From JBFGJY01 sp041576975 (GTDB lineage: Bacteria; Pseudomonadota; Gammaproteobacteria; UBA4575), in NCBI GenBank assembly GCA_041576975.1, contig JBFGJY010000001.1, positions 1-64,000 of the forward strand: a stretch of DNA of 64,000 nucleotides, read 5' to 3'. Positions within the stretch are counted from its first letter, which is position 1; every line of letters starts with the position of its first letter. The notes below the pieces were generated by a model, which was given only the letters and a program-made list of their open reading frames with translations, made no database searches and was not told where the DNA came from. Positions 35,368 through 45,164 of this stretch are shown here, one piece after another. The translations under genes and the position numbers were made by a program.

Positions 35368-36672
35368 TCATATCGCGCAGGTTCTAAATCCAGCGAATAC
35401 ATCGTTGCGATCAGGGCCGTAGTAATTTCGCCATGTGTTACGCAACATGCGTCCGCGTGTGGTCCAAGCCCCACCGCGCAGTACTTTGGTATGACCAAAT
35501 AACGGACGAGAATACTCAGCATACCAGTCTGGAGAAAATCCGGGATATGGCAGAAAAGTCGAATCAGTCCATTCCCATACATTCCCAATCATCTGCCGAC
35601 AACCATATGCGCTGTCACCTTTAGGGTATGCGTTGACTTCGACTGTGCCAAGATTTGAACTATCCAGATTTGCATAATTATTATGCAAGTCGTTTCCCCA
35701 AGGAAACACTCTTTTCTGCAGCATGCCGTTTTCTTGTTCGTTTGGGTCACAAGCTGCAGCAAATTCCCATTCGGCTTCGGTGGGTAAGCGTCGATACGCC
35801 CACTTACAAAAGGCTTGAGCTTCATACCAACTAATATGGATAACAGCATGTGTCAATTCTAGAAGATTCCATTGATCAAATTGTCTTATATACCATCTCT
35901 GATCTAAGTCTTTTTTCCAATATACGGGACATTCGAGTTTTCTTTCGCAGCGCCACCTCCAACCATCATCAATCCAATATTTTTTATTTTGATACCCACC
36001 TGCATCAACAAATTCTAAATATTCTTTATTGCTAACCGCATATTTTGCGATTTTAAACGGTGCAACAGTGACTTCATGTGCCCACTTTTCATTATCAAAC
36101 CTAAACTCACCATCTCGTTCAGCACCTAATAAAAATGTACCACCTGGAATATCGATATCCTCAAGTGCAGGAGCTTTCCTTAGTTCTTTTTTTTCATTTT
36201 CTTGTATAAATAAAGGTATTGGATAACCCAATGTTTGACGTGTATATGTAAAGGCTTCGTTATGCATATCTTCATGAAATAAAGCCAACAAGTAAAAATA
36301 TTTTGTTAAATCGTTAAGTTCGAGTTGTTTAAGCAGAATAAGCTCTGCCTGCAACACGTCATTCATGTAAGCAAATGTATCGTTTAAATCAGGTAGTTGC
36401 AGTTGCCAACGATCTTCATGCTGAATTGATATTGAGTCAAACAATGCATCCACATCAGGGCGTATTGCTTGTTGTTGACCTAAATGACGCAATACCCAAA
36501 ACTCATGAAAATAGGCAGCATGAGCAATTTCCCATCGCAATGGATTTATAGTGGGCATGATAGGGCCCAGCAATTGTTGCTCGTTTAGCCCTTCTACTAG
36601 TGCTAATGTCCTAGAGCGCGCATCTAGTAGTGCTGCAGTTAGACTTTCGACTGTGGCATGTTTGTTATTCAT
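35368..36672 (-). CDS. senA: EgtB-like selenoneine synthase SenA (predicted)
   Basis: The 434-residue protein has an N-terminal DinB-like four-helix part with the iron ligands typical of EgtB: His51 in WEIAHAAYFHEF, then His133 and His137 in HEDMHNEA. The C-terminal half is an FGE-sulfatase (sulfoxide synthase) domain with RLPTEAEWEFAA, GNVWEWTDS and VLRGGAWTTR. EgtB adds sulfur to hercynine; its homolog SenA adds selenium from a selenosugar. I choose SenA because the divergent neighbour is the selenosugar synthase SenB and a SelD lies close by. The ATG at 36672 is used. The frame extends to a TTG at 36699. EgtD is not in the window. Confidence 0.8.
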   Translation of the reverse strand: MNNKHATVESLTAALLDARSRTLALVEGLNEQQLLGPIMPTINPLRWEIAHAAYFHEFWVLRHLGQQQAIRPDVDALFDSISIQHEDRWQLQLPDLNDTFAYMNDVLQAELILLKQLELNDLTKYFYLLALFHEDMHNEAFTYTRQTLGYPIPLFIQENEKKELRKAPALEDIDIPGGTFLLGAERDGEFRFDNEKWAHEVTVAPFKIAKYAVSNKEYLEFVDAGGYQNKKYWIDDGWRWRCERKLECPVYWKKDLDQRWYIRQFDQWNLLELTHAVIHISWYEAQAFCKWAYRRLPTEAEWEFAAACDPNEQENGMLQKRVFPWGNDLHNNYANLDSSNLGTVEVNAYPKGDSAYGCRQMIGNVWEWTDSTFLPYPGFSPDWYAEYSRPLFGHTKVLRGGAWTTRGRMLRNTWRNYYGPDRNDVFAGFRTCAI

Positions 36673-36748
36673 ATTGTTATAAACACCATAGTGGAACAAT
36701 CAAGCGGTTCTGGTATCAGTACAATAGTGTAATTATATTCACTCTCAT

Positions 36749-37702
36749 ATGAAAATAGCCCTCATTACTCCTGCATTGCCATACTCACGAGCTGGAAATC
36801 GTGCTACTGCGATAAGATGGAAAAATATTCTATTGGAATTGGGGCACCGAGTAGAGCTAAAAACTGCTTTTACTAGTGGTCAATATGACGCAATGGTCGC
36901 CTTGCATTCATGGCGTAGTGCTAAATCAATTAAACATTTTAAAGAGCAACATTCTGAAAAGCCTTTAATCGTTGCATTAACCGGCACCGATTTATACAAA
37001 TTCATCAAGGCCCATCCTGTGCAGACCTTACACTCAATTAAAGTCGCCAATGCACTGATTGCTCTTCATGATCTTGCATATTTAGCTATTCCTAATAGTT
37101 ATCGCAAAAAAATATCAGTGATATATCAGTCTGCAAAACCGATTACACGAATGGGAAAAAAAAACAAAAGAAATTTTGATGTATGTGTAATTGGGCACTT
37201 ACGTCAAGAAAAAGATCCGCTGCGTGCAGCTTACGCAGTGCGTGACCTGCCTGAAAACTCACACATTCGTATCAAACAATTTGGTAAGGCGCATACGCCG
37301 GAATGGGCCAAGCGTGCACAACAAGAAATGAAAAGTAACTCTCGTTATCATTGGTATGGAGAAGTGCCTCATTGGCAAGTGCGCAAAGAATATGCAACTG
37401 CAGATTTAATAGTATTGAGCTCTAGGATGGAAGGTGGTGCCAATGTAATCTCAGAGGTCTGTGTAGCAGGACTGCCTGTCGTTGCTTCCAATATAGTGGG
37501 TTCCATTGGTTTGTTAGGAAAAAACTACCCAGGATACTACGCTGTGGGCCACACAAAATCTTTACGCCGACTACTGCTTCAAGTGGAAACCGATGAAACC
37601 TTGTTAAATATATTACAGAAGGCTTGTACTGCTAAAGCTAACTTATTTACCTATGAAAGAGAAAAAAATAGTTGGAAAAAACTATTAGATAAATTTACAT
37701 AG
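36749..37702 (+). CDS. senB: Selenosugar synthase SenB (predicted), GT-B glycosyltransferase
   Basis: This 317-residue protein matches the TIGR04348 type of GT4-like glycosyltransferase, now described as SenB. The N-terminus MKIALITPALPYSRAGNR and the C-terminal donor-site motif SRMEGGANVISEV are the clearest signatures. SenB joins selenophosphate to a UDP-sugar (N-acetylglucosamine in the studied enzyme) to form a 1-seleno-sugar, the selenium donor for SenA. It is divergent from senA with 76 bases between the starts. No SD is obvious. A long gene-free stretch follows. Confidence 0.8.
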   Translation: MKIALITPALPYSRAGNRATAIRWKNILLELGHRVELKTAFTSGQYDAMVALHSWRSAKSIKHFKEQHSEKPLIVALTGTDLYKFIKAHPVQTLHSIKVANALIALHDLAYLAIPNSYRKKISVIYQSAKPITRMGKKNKRNFDVCVIGHLRQEKDPLRAAYAVRDLPENSHIRIKQFGKAHTPEWAKRAQQEMKSNSRYHWYGEVPHWQVRKEYATADLIVLSSRMEGGANVISEVCVAGLPVVASNIVGSIGLLGKNYPGYYAVGHTKSLRRLLLQVETDETLLNILQKACTAKANLFTYEREKNSWKKLLDKFT

Positions 37703-38410
37703 TCTATATTTATTGACACTAGATTGATTTTTAAGCAGGTTGTTTTCTAGTCAAAATCCAACATATAGGGATGTAGTAGTGTTGCGATAAGCAAGGAACC
37801 GTTTGTAACCGACGTACGGCATACTTAGCATTAAAAATTCAAAAATTTCAACTTTATGTGTTCGCAATTCATCAAAACAATTAATCAACAATATAATTAC
37901 GTTTGAATTGTATCCTTAAAAAACTCGGAGTAACTTACTATATGTAGATGTTTTATTGTTGTTTAAGATAGTAGTAGGCACAGTAAACAACAAAATGCAG
38001 ATCGAGCTGGCGTAACTTAATGTTCATGTCTTGGAAAAGTAGAATACTACTCGACGAGGCAAAATTAGCACAACACGCATGATTCGACGCGATAAAACAT
38101 CACGATCAAAACACAGCCTACATTGAAAGCCCGTTAAAATAGCGGGCTTTCTATTATGAAATTGATAAAATTGATGTTGTAACTGTAGAGTATTTAGAAA
38201 TAAAAGTATTACGCAACACTTAGTCTATCAATCGAAAAAATATAGTGACCAATCTTGTAACTTATTCAAGATTATTCAGCCTATAATTGTACCGAGTAAC
38301 GCATACCCCATATTGGATTGAGTAACCCAACCATGTTCAATCGCACTTGTAAAAATTACGCGCCAGAGTAATTTAATTATCACCTTCTAATGAAATGCAA
38401 ATCCTTAACA
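37703..38410. other. Gene-free region after senB
   Basis: About 700 bases have no ORF of note on either strand. The only structure is a strong stem at 38125-38151, 420 bases past senB, and a seven-base-pair hairpin (AATCTTG/CAAGATT) around 38254-38276. The distance from senB makes it possible that the stem ends a separate small RNA. No promoter could be fixed. Confidence 0.4.
38125..38155 (+). terminator. Intrinsic terminator, plus strand
   Basis: GAAAGCCCG (38125-38133) pairs with CGGGCTTTC (38143-38151), a perfect nine-base-pair stem with a loop of nine. A short T-rich tail (CTATT) follows. It ends either the senB mRNA or an unseen small RNA. Confidence 0.6.
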
Positions 38411-38809
38411 CTAGCGTAGCTGATTGAAAAGATATTCGGGATCAAAATAACCTAAAACAGTTTTTACTTTTCTATTCTCTACCGTAATAAAGTCACAACC
38501 CGGCAATGTAATAGCCCTATTTGTTGACTGAAAATCACCAACCGGCCCCTTGTGTGTACCAAACAACAGCCAAGGTGCTGCAACCATGTTGTTACTGGCA
38601 ACTGTATTACTAATTAATTCTAATTTCAGATCTGGAAATGCGGTAAAAAGGCTATTTGCATAATCTGCATAGGCCTGGCCTGATAAATTCTCACCTCCAA
38701 CCGGATCACTATAGGTACCATCCGAAGTAAGCGAATCTAGAATGGCATCAGTATTATGGGCATTCCATGCATCGAAATAAGCTTTTACTGCTTCTGTATA
38801 TGCTTGCAT
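38411..38809 (-). CDS. SnoaL-like / ester cyclase-like protein
   Basis: The 132-residue protein has the NTF2-like cone fold: an N-terminal helix with AYFDAWNAHNTDAI, the SGQAYADYANSLFTAFPDL segment typical of SnoaL-type domains, and a final strand pair. Members are polyketide cyclases, isomerases or proteins of unknown role. It starts at an ATG 70 bases after the nucleotidyltransferase stop and belongs to the same minus-strand run, but a link to selenium metabolism is not shown by sequence. Confidence 0.75.
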   Translation of the reverse strand: MQAYTEAVKAYFDAWNAHNTDAILDSLTSDGTYSDPVGGENLSGQAYADYANSLFTAFPDLKLELISNTVASNNMVAAPWLLFGTHKGPVGDFQSTNRAITLPGCDFITVENRKVKTVLGYFDPEYLFNQLR

Positions 38810-38879
38810 AGCAACTCCAACATTTCGTATTTATAACGTTGTTATGTGATTTAGGTAATCTATCTAAATCAGATTTCAA

Positions 38880-39671
38880 TCAATCCAACCATTTTGTGTA
38901 CGTTTGGTCTATTCGTCGTAGATCTTCGGGAGTACCGATATCAATCAAGTCGCCTTTATTATAAAATACATGATCAAATTTGATGCCTTCTTCAAGAGCA
39001 AACTGAAAAATAGTTCCAACATGACATTCGCTGCGTTGCTTACATTCAAATTCACTCAATAACTTTTGCAAACATTGGTGCATAAACATACTAAAGTTTG
39101 GATTCCAGACTGCTAGGGTCCACGTCCAAACAAGAGATGTCTGTTGTGGCTTTATATCAATCCACTCAATCTTGCCTGTTTGGTCAAATGAAACCATATC
39201 CATTTTTTGTGGATTATGCGAACGAAATAAAGCCAGTACTACATCTGCATTTGTCTGTTGCTGCTTCTCAATCAGTTGTTTAAAGGCATTGCGCGGTTTA
39301 AATAAAATATCTGGAAATCCCAACACCACATATTGATCTTGTATTAGCGGATAGGCTTCATCCAGCGTATAAGGTGGGCCATGGGGTTTTTGTGTATATA
39401 AATAGGTAATCTCGACACCGTATTGGCTGCCATTTCCCAATTGCTGGCGTATGTCTTCTTTTCCATCTCTGATAATCATATATATATCATTGACGCCAGC
39501 TATACGATACGAATCAATCAAACATTTGCAAACTGGAAAATCATAATCTTGGCCATCCTTATCACGAAAATGCAGAGGATAGATTTCTTTACTGCAGGTT
39601 AGATTTTGCAGCCGTGTAGCACGACCGGCCGCTGGAATAAGACCTGTATATCGAATTTTCTTAGTTCGCAC
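38880..39671 (-). CDS. Sugar-1-phosphate nucleotidyltransferase-like protein
   Basis: This 263-residue protein has the NTP-transferase fold. The nucleotide motif appears as PAAGRATRL, followed by Lys in SKEIYPL, a DILF strand with the metal-binding Asp (LGFPDILF), and the C-terminal GDLIDIGTPEDL. Relatives make UDP-, dTDP- or CDP-sugars. There is no hexapeptide acetyltransferase tail, so it is not GlmU. It lies between senAB and selD. I infer that it may supply the NDP-sugar used by SenB, but it could also belong to envelope sugar metabolism. The start is a GTG. Confidence 0.7.
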   Translation of the reverse strand: MRTKKIRYTGLIPAAGRATRLQNLTCSKEIYPLHFRDKDGQDYDFPVCKCLIDSYRIAGVNDIYMIIRDGKEDIRQQLGNGSQYGVEITYLYTQKPHGPPYTLDEAYPLIQDQYVVLGFPDILFKPRNAFKQLIEKQQQTNADVVLALFRSHNPQKMDMVSFDQTGKIEWIDIKPQQTSLVWTWTLAVWNPNFSMFMHQCLQKLLSEFECKQRSECHVGTIFQFALEEGIKFDHVFYNKGDLIDIGTPEDLRRIDQTYTKWLD

Positions 39672-39720
39672 TACAACTCATTGAAGCAAAAACACTAAAG
39701 ATGTGAATCTACTGTATCAA

Positions 39721-41991
39721 CTAACTCAGATTTATATATATTGATTCGACTGAATCACTTTGTTGCTCGACTTGCCCGATTACACATGCATACTGATAAC
39801 CAAGTTCATGTAATTCTGATACGCATGAGTCTGCTTTTTCTTTTGGCACCGTGGCTAGTAAGCCGCCTGCTGTTTGTGGGTCAAACAACAATGGATAAAA
39901 CTGATGTTTGACTACTGCTTCTTGATTTTTAATAGCGCGACGCAAGCGAACATTTGACGGTTGTAATGAGCTAAAAATCCCTAATTGAATTGTTTCTAGC
40001 GCTCCACTAAGAATTGGTAACGCATTTAAATTAATACTTACATCTACCTGTGCGGCACGCACCATCTCTACTAAATGACCCAGTACACCAAAACCGGTTA
40101 CATCGGTACAGGCATGTACCTCATAGTTATATAAGCATTGTGCGGCAGTATGATTGGAGTGAATCATGGAATCGATGGCTTGTGTAATCCAACGGCCTTT
40201 GGCTTTGCCGCGCATGTCTGCTGCAAATAAAGTTCCGGTACCTACAGGTTTGGTAAGAATGATGGCATCACCAACTTGCATGCCACTCTTGGCGAGCAGC
40301 TTTTCTTTTTCGACTAGTCCCGTAACACTCAAACCAAAAGATAACTCCGCGCCTTCACTGGAGTGCCCACCAATTAGTGATGCATTATGCAGATTTAACA
40401 CGTGCAATGCCCCCGCCATCATTTGTAAGAGCTGTTGTTCTACGACCTGTTCATTACCAAAAGGCACGGTAGCAATTGCCATAGCCGCTTGCGCCTCAGC
40501 ACCCATGGCAAACACATCGCCTAGGCTATGATTGGCTGCAATTTGTCCAAATACATAGGGATCATCTATAAATGAACGGAAATAGTCCACCGATTGCACT
40601 TGTACTTTGCCAGGCGGAACTTCTAATACGGCTGCATCATCCGGCGCATCGAGCCCAAGCAACACATCATCACGGTAGACAGGTAATAGTTGATTAACGA
40701 CACGGCTTAAAACATTACTACCCACCTTTGCACCACATCCGCCACATCGCATCGTGATGGCAGATATTTCCTGGAGTGTTTCTTTGTCAACTAAATCACT
40801 TTTAATGTTTGCGCTTCCCTCATCTTCCATTTCTGGAAGTTGGTTATATTTACGCATAAATTTGCGATCAATATAGTCCTTAAGTTTCCACACCCATGCC
40901 CCTTCCCAAGCCAATGCACCACGTGAAGCCACAGCATATTTATTTCCAGTACTAATTAAACTTAGAAAACTAATTTGCGGAACATGTTTTTTTAAGGGCT
41001 TATTGGTAAGAGCACGTTTAATATTTTTATATAAGGGTAGACCTTGCCTCACCGCAAATACGCCCGACTTGGGGCGCGGGTAATCAGTTACGCTTGCAAT
41101 ATCTCCTGCAGCTAAGACATTGGCATGCGAAACAGACTGCAAAGAATCATTGACTTTTATAAAGCCACGTTCATCTACTGCAAGCCCAGACTCTTTATAC
41201 CAAGTGGGTGCAGAAGCATGGGTTGCCCAAATAATGGCATCTGCATGCAAAGATTCCCCAGAATCTAATTCAATAGTGTTCTGAATTACACGATTTGCTT
41301 TGCAGGCATGCACAATTACTCCACGTTCTGACAGCACACGTGTAAAACGGCGTTGTACAGAATGATTATGCGTGGACAAGATAGATCCATTGCCTGATAT
41401 GAGATGAAAACAAAGTTTATCCGTTGGTATAGAATGTTCACGCAACAATTCATGCAAATGAAATTGCGTTGACAATGTAACTTCAACACCACCAGCTCCT
41501 GCACCCACTACGACGACTTGATAATCCCCCTTTTGTTCTACTACGTCTTGCATTACAGCATCCCACCCCTGTAAAAACTGATTAATGGGCTTTACTGCTA
41601 ATGCATGTTCTTTGGAACCTGGCACTTCAATGTGAGAAGGCGTAGAACCGGTATTAATTGAAAGCAAGTCATAACGAATAGGTGGACGATCACCACAAAT
41701 CACTTGTTTGTTTTGCAGATCAATTGCTGTAGCAGGTGCATGAATTAGACGTGCGCTGGCAAATTGTGCCAGTGGTCGCAAGTCGATATGACTCTCGTCA
41801 TAGGTGTAATGGCCGGCGATATAGCCCGGTAACATCCCCGAATAAGGAGTATGCACATCGCGAGTGATCAGGGTGATTTGTAACCCGAATAAGGGTTTCA
41901 TACCAAATTTTTTCAGTACCGCGACATGGCTATGCCCACCCCCAATTAATACTAAGTCTTTAATAACTAGAGTATTTTTCGATGATTGCAC
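39721..41991 (-). CDS. selD: Bifunctional FAD/NAD oxidoreductase-selenide, water dikinase
   Basis: Residues 1-385 are a pyridine nucleotide-disulfide oxidoreductase-like domain (TIGR03169 type) with GGGHSHV at the start, an internal GAGAGGVE and a GD-type FAD motif near residue 297. Residues about 405-756 are SelD with Cys419 and Lys422 in CGGCGAK, matching E. coli Cys17 and Lys20, and the GLDAPDDAAV metal-binding segment. SelD makes selenophosphate from selenide and ATP. The N-terminal domain is a known fusion partner thought to be a reductase feeding selenide. The active-site residue is Cys, not Sec. Start is a GTG. Here SelD would feed SenB. No selA, selB or selU is seen. Confidence 0.9.
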   Translation of the reverse strand: MQSSKNTLVIKDLVLIGGGHSHVAVLKKFGMKPLFGLQITLITRDVHTPYSGMLPGYIAGHYTYDESHIDLRPLAQFASARLIHAPATAIDLQNKQVICGDRPPIRYDLLSINTGSTPSHIEVPGSKEHALAVKPINQFLQGWDAVMQDVVEQKGDYQVVVVGAGAGGVEVTLSTQFHLHELLREHSIPTDKLCFHLISGNGSILSTHNHSVQRRFTRVLSERGVIVHACKANRVIQNTIELDSGESLHADAIIWATHASAPTWYKESGLAVDERGFIKVNDSLQSVSHANVLAAGDIASVTDYPRPKSGVFAVRQGLPLYKNIKRALTNKPLKKHVPQISFLSLISTGNKYAVASRGALAWEGAWVWKLKDYIDRKFMRKYNQLPEMEDEGSANIKSDLVDKETLQEISAITMRCGGCGAKVGSNVLSRVVNQLLPVYRDDVLLGLDAPDDAAVLEVPPGKVQVQSVDYFRSFIDDPYVFGQIAANHSLGDVFAMGAEAQAAMAIATVPFGNEQVVEQQLLQMMAGALHVLNLHNASLIGGHSSEGAELSFGLSVTGLVEKEKLLAKSGMQVGDAIILTKPVGTGTLFAADMRGKAKGRWITQAIDSMIHSNHTAAQCLYNYEVHACTDVTGFGVLGHLVEMVRAAQVDVSINLNALPILSGALETIQLGIFSSLQPSNVRLRRAIKNQEAVVKHQFYPLLFDPQTAGGLLATVPKEKADSCVSELHELGYQYACVIGQVEQQSDSVESIYINLS

Positions 41992-42077
41992 GAATGTTCC
42001 CTTTGAGATTAACCCGATTCAATGTTTTATACGTTTACAAGATGCATACCACTCATGTAATCAAAAAAGGAAGTTCT

Positions 42078-42908
42078 ATGATGACTACACAATTTCTTAA
42101 ACTAGGGCTGTTATGGGTAATGTTGACGACTAGTTTAGCAGCTCCATCCATGGCATTGAGTAAATTTGCTGGAAATTACCAGTCAGTAGAAATTGACGTT
42201 GTTAAGGATAATGGAGAATCATTTGCGATATATCCTATTACTCAACGTTATCTTAAGAACGATTATCGTGCCTATCTTGAAGCTATCAAAGGTGAAAATT
42301 ATGCATTGCGTATTCGTAATCACTCCAACCAACGACTTGGACTTGTGATCGCGGTAGATGGTCGAAATATTATTTCGGGTAAGAAATCTCACTTAAAACA
42401 TCATGAGAATATGTACATTTTAGACCCCTATCAAACACAAACCTATTCGGGATGGCGCACCAGCAGTAATGATATACACCGCTTTTATTTTACAGATATG
42501 GATGAGTCATATGCGCATGCATTTGGTGATGACACCGCAATGGGTGTAATCGCGGTTGCCATATTTCAGGAAAATAAACCTAAACTTAGAGTTTTTAAAC
42601 AAAAAGAAAGAGCAAATTCTAGAGCTCCAGCCGCATCTGGTCGTTCATTTGAAAATGATTCTTCGACAGCAGATCAAGCAGAAAGTGAAGCCGGCACTGG
42701 ATTTGGTGAACATGCAAGCTCACAGGCCTATCGTGTGCATTTCAACCCTCAGCGTATAGCACAGACTAAATATTTTTATAAATATGAATGGCGTGAAGTG
42801 TTATGCCAAAAGCATATTATTGACTGTGGGCTACGTAAAAACCGATTCTGGCCACACGATGACTATGAGCTTGGCTTTGCACCTTATCCACCAAATCAAC
42901 TTAAGTAA
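42078..42908 (+). CDS. Secreted protein of unknown function
   Basis: This 276-residue protein starts with a signal peptide (FLKLGLLWVMLTTSLA), preceded by an AAGGAAG site that fixes the ATG at 42078 rather than the upstream frame start at 41982. The mature part has an Ig-like or jelly-roll-looking beta pattern, with ENYALRIRNHSNQRLGLVIA and DPYQTQTYSGWR, and a low-complexity Ser/Ala/Glu linker near residues 170-200. I do not recognise the family. It is divergent from selD with about 85 bases between the starts, and shares the region with the selD promoter. Confidence 0.7.
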   Translation: MMTTQFLKLGLLWVMLTTSLAAPSMALSKFAGNYQSVEIDVVKDNGESFAIYPITQRYLKNDYRAYLEAIKGENYALRIRNHSNQRLGLVIAVDGRNIISGKKSHLKHHENMYILDPYQTQTYSGWRTSSNDIHRFYFTDMDESYAHAFGDDTAMGVIAVAIFQENKPKLRVFKQKERANSRAPAASGRSFENDSSTADQAESEAGTGFGEHASSQAYRVHFNPQRIAQTKYFYKYEWREVLCQKHIIDCGLRKNRFWPHDDYELGFAPYPPNQLK

Positions 42909-42954
42909 GGTAAGAATACTTTTTATAGCTACTATAAATGATGAGCTGTAGTTA

Positions 42955-43428
42955 TTAGCTGCAGCTGGAATTAATCTCTGCTTGCAGTTCTTGCTTTCTT
43001 TTCTCTAATTCAGCATCAGATATAAAAGTTCGCTCTCCTGACTCCTTGTTTAGTTCATACCAGCGTACATTTTCTTCTATATAACTTTTTAGCCGGTCTT
43101 GTAGAGACGCACAATATTTTTTTTGTTTAGCTTTTTGTTGCTCTGATTCCACACGCTTTTCTTTTCGTTCCAGGCGTTCAGACTGTAAGTAATTTAGATA
43201 TTTCTTTTGTTGCATCAACCGTTGTTCTACATCTTGACTTGATTGCCCAAGACTGGCAGCACCCGTTGAAACATTTAACTCAACTGCAGATGCATCGATT
43301 TTACGGTCGCTGTAATGGACTTTGCCATTTTCATCGACCCATTTAAAAACTTCTGCGAATGCGGCTCCATTTAGAACAACAAAACTGATAAGCACTATTC
43401 TACAAATTAATCTTCCGACTTTACTCAT
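42955..43428 (-). CDS. DUF4124 periplasmic protein
   Basis: The 157-residue protein has a signal peptide ending AAFA, then the DUF4124 motif EVFKWVDENGKVHYSD. A coiled-coil of Glu/Lys/Gln follows (residues 65-110), and two Cys residues in the C-terminal part could form a disulfide. DUF4124 proteins are common in proteobacterial periplasms and have no assigned job. It overlaps the gshA stop by four bases and is translationally coupled to it. Confidence 0.8.
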   Translation of the reverse strand: MSKVGRLICRIVLISFVVLNGAAFAEVFKWVDENGKVHYSDRKIDASAVELNVSTGAASLGQSSQDVEQRLMQQKKYLNYLQSERLERKEKRVESEQQKAKQKKYCASLQDRLKSYIEENVRWYELNKESGERTFISDAELEKRKQELQAEINSSCS

Positions 43429-45023
43429 GCCATTGCCGCCTGTTTAGATAGCGTCTGAGAGAAGTAATCATCCAGGAATTGATCAAACGAAATCGTGTCC
43501 GAGGCCTCAATCTGTCGTTGTTTTTCAACTGATAGTCGAACAGCATTTTTAAAGAAATTTAGGTCTTTTTCACGTAACGCACTGTTGTGCAGTTGGTTCT
43601 GATGCATTTTAGACAACCGACTAGCCATTTCAAAATATCCCTCTTTACGGGAACGCATTTCATCCAGCATCCTTGCAGAAGGCGTCAATGAAGCATCTTC
43701 AATTGCAGCGATCTGTTCCTGTAGCGCTGCACTATAAAACTCATTTTCATTTCCTTCATCCAGCACTACACATATGGCCTGCATCTGCTCCAGAATTTCT
43801 CGGCCCCATTGTTGTAAATGGATCTCTTGCTTTTCTCTTATTAATTTAAGCGCTGGATCGCGACCTTGGTGTGCGGTTTTGATCTCATTGTTATCAATAG
43901 CCTGCTGCTCTGCAGCATCAATAAGTGGGCTTTGCTGCAAAAGACAAAAAATCATAAAGGCTTCTAAAAAATAAAGCTGAGTGGTACTAATGCCTAACGG
44001 TTCATACATATTTAAATCCAAAGACCGCAGTTCAATATATTGCACACCTCGTTGGCTAAGTGCATAAGTGGGTTTTTCATTAGCATTAGAAGGTTGCTTC
44101 GCTCGAACCGTACTATAGTATTCATTTTCAATTTGCAGGATGTTGGCATTAAGTTGGCGATACTCGCCAGAAACCTTTATGCCAATCTTTTCATATTCAC
44201 GACATGGTGTTTCAATTGCATGTGTTAAGAATCTAACATAAGAATCTACACTGTCATAACATGCTTTTACTCCAGTTTCATTTTCTTTTTTATTGTTGTA
44301 TCCGATATCTCCCATACGCAATGTTGTTGCATAGGGTAAAAAATAAGTTTTTTCATCAAACTTTTCTAATTTACTAGGCTGACCTTTTAAAAATGATTTA
44401 CAAATAGCCGACGAGGTTCCAAAAAGATAATAAATTAACCATCCATAGCGTTGCAGATTACGGATTAATGCAAAGTATTGAGCCGAAATAAAATTCTGCA
44501 GTGATTCTTCTGAATTAAGTAAATCACGGTAAAATGGCCAAAAGGATTCTTGCAAAGAATAATTGAAATGCACCCCTGCTATTACTTGCATCATCTTGCC
44601 ATATCGATACCCTAAACCACGACGATAAACTGTCTTCATCATGCCTAAATTTGAATTACCATATTGAGCAATTGGAATACTGTCTTCGCCTGCTACAACA
44701 CACGGCATGCTAGCATTCCATAGTAATTCATCATCAAGTTGCAGATAGACAAATTGGTGAATTTTTTGCAAAAATTCATATGCAGCAGACACACCTTTCT
44801 CGGGCGGTGTAATAAATTCTAATAGAGCCTCAGAATAGTCGGTAGTGATATATGGATTTGTAAGCGCGGAACCTAATTTAGTTGGATGCGGTTGTTGAGA
44901 AATTACTCCATCAGATCCAACTCGTAGCGACTCTTTCTCCAACCCAATAAGGCCTCCAGATAACAAATACTGTTGTTTATCTTGGATGATATCCGATAAA
45001 TTTTTATGTAGCTGCTTGTACAT
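43425..45023 (-). CDS. gshA: Glutamate-cysteine ligase
   Basis: The 532-residue protein matches the class I (proteobacterial) GshA family in length and sequence. It has the N-terminal GLEKESLRV substrate site, the GVHFNYSL segment, and a C-terminal helical part. GshA joins glutamate and cysteine in the first step of glutathione synthesis in the cytoplasm. gshB is not in this window. It begins at an ATG divergent from the bpt gene and ends in a four-base overlap with the DUF4124 gene. Confidence 0.93.
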   Translation of the reverse strand: MYKQLHKNLSDIIQDKQQYLLSGGLIGLEKESLRVGSDGVISQQPHPTKLGSALTNPYITTDYSEALLEFITPPEKGVSAAYEFLQKIHQFVYLQLDDELLWNASMPCVVAGEDSIPIAQYGNSNLGMMKTVYRRGLGYRYGKMMQVIAGVHFNYSLQESFWPFYRDLLNSEESLQNFISAQYFALIRNLQRYGWLIYYLFGTSSAICKSFLKGQPSKLEKFDEKTYFLPYATTLRMGDIGYNNKKENETGVKACYDSVDSYVRFLTHAIETPCREYEKIGIKVSGEYRQLNANILQIENEYYSTVRAKQPSNANEKPTYALSQRGVQYIELRSLDLNMYEPLGISTTQLYFLEAFMIFCLLQQSPLIDAAEQQAIDNNEIKTAHQGRDPALKLIREKQEIHLQQWGREILEQMQAICVVLDEGNENEFYSAALQEQIAAIEDASLTPSARMLDEMRSRKEGYFEMASRLSKMHQNQLHNSALREKDLNFFKNAVRLSVEKQRQIEASDTISFDQFLDDYFSQTLSKQAAMA

Positions 45024-45164
45024 TAACTTAGTGGCATTGATATTTTTTTATTATAAGTTGAACATAGTAGTTGTATTTACGAAAATGTTTGTTACTTTTC
45101 ACATTGTACATGCTTTATTGATAGATGTTATTTAGATGAAACATGCTTACTGGTAAAAAATTAA

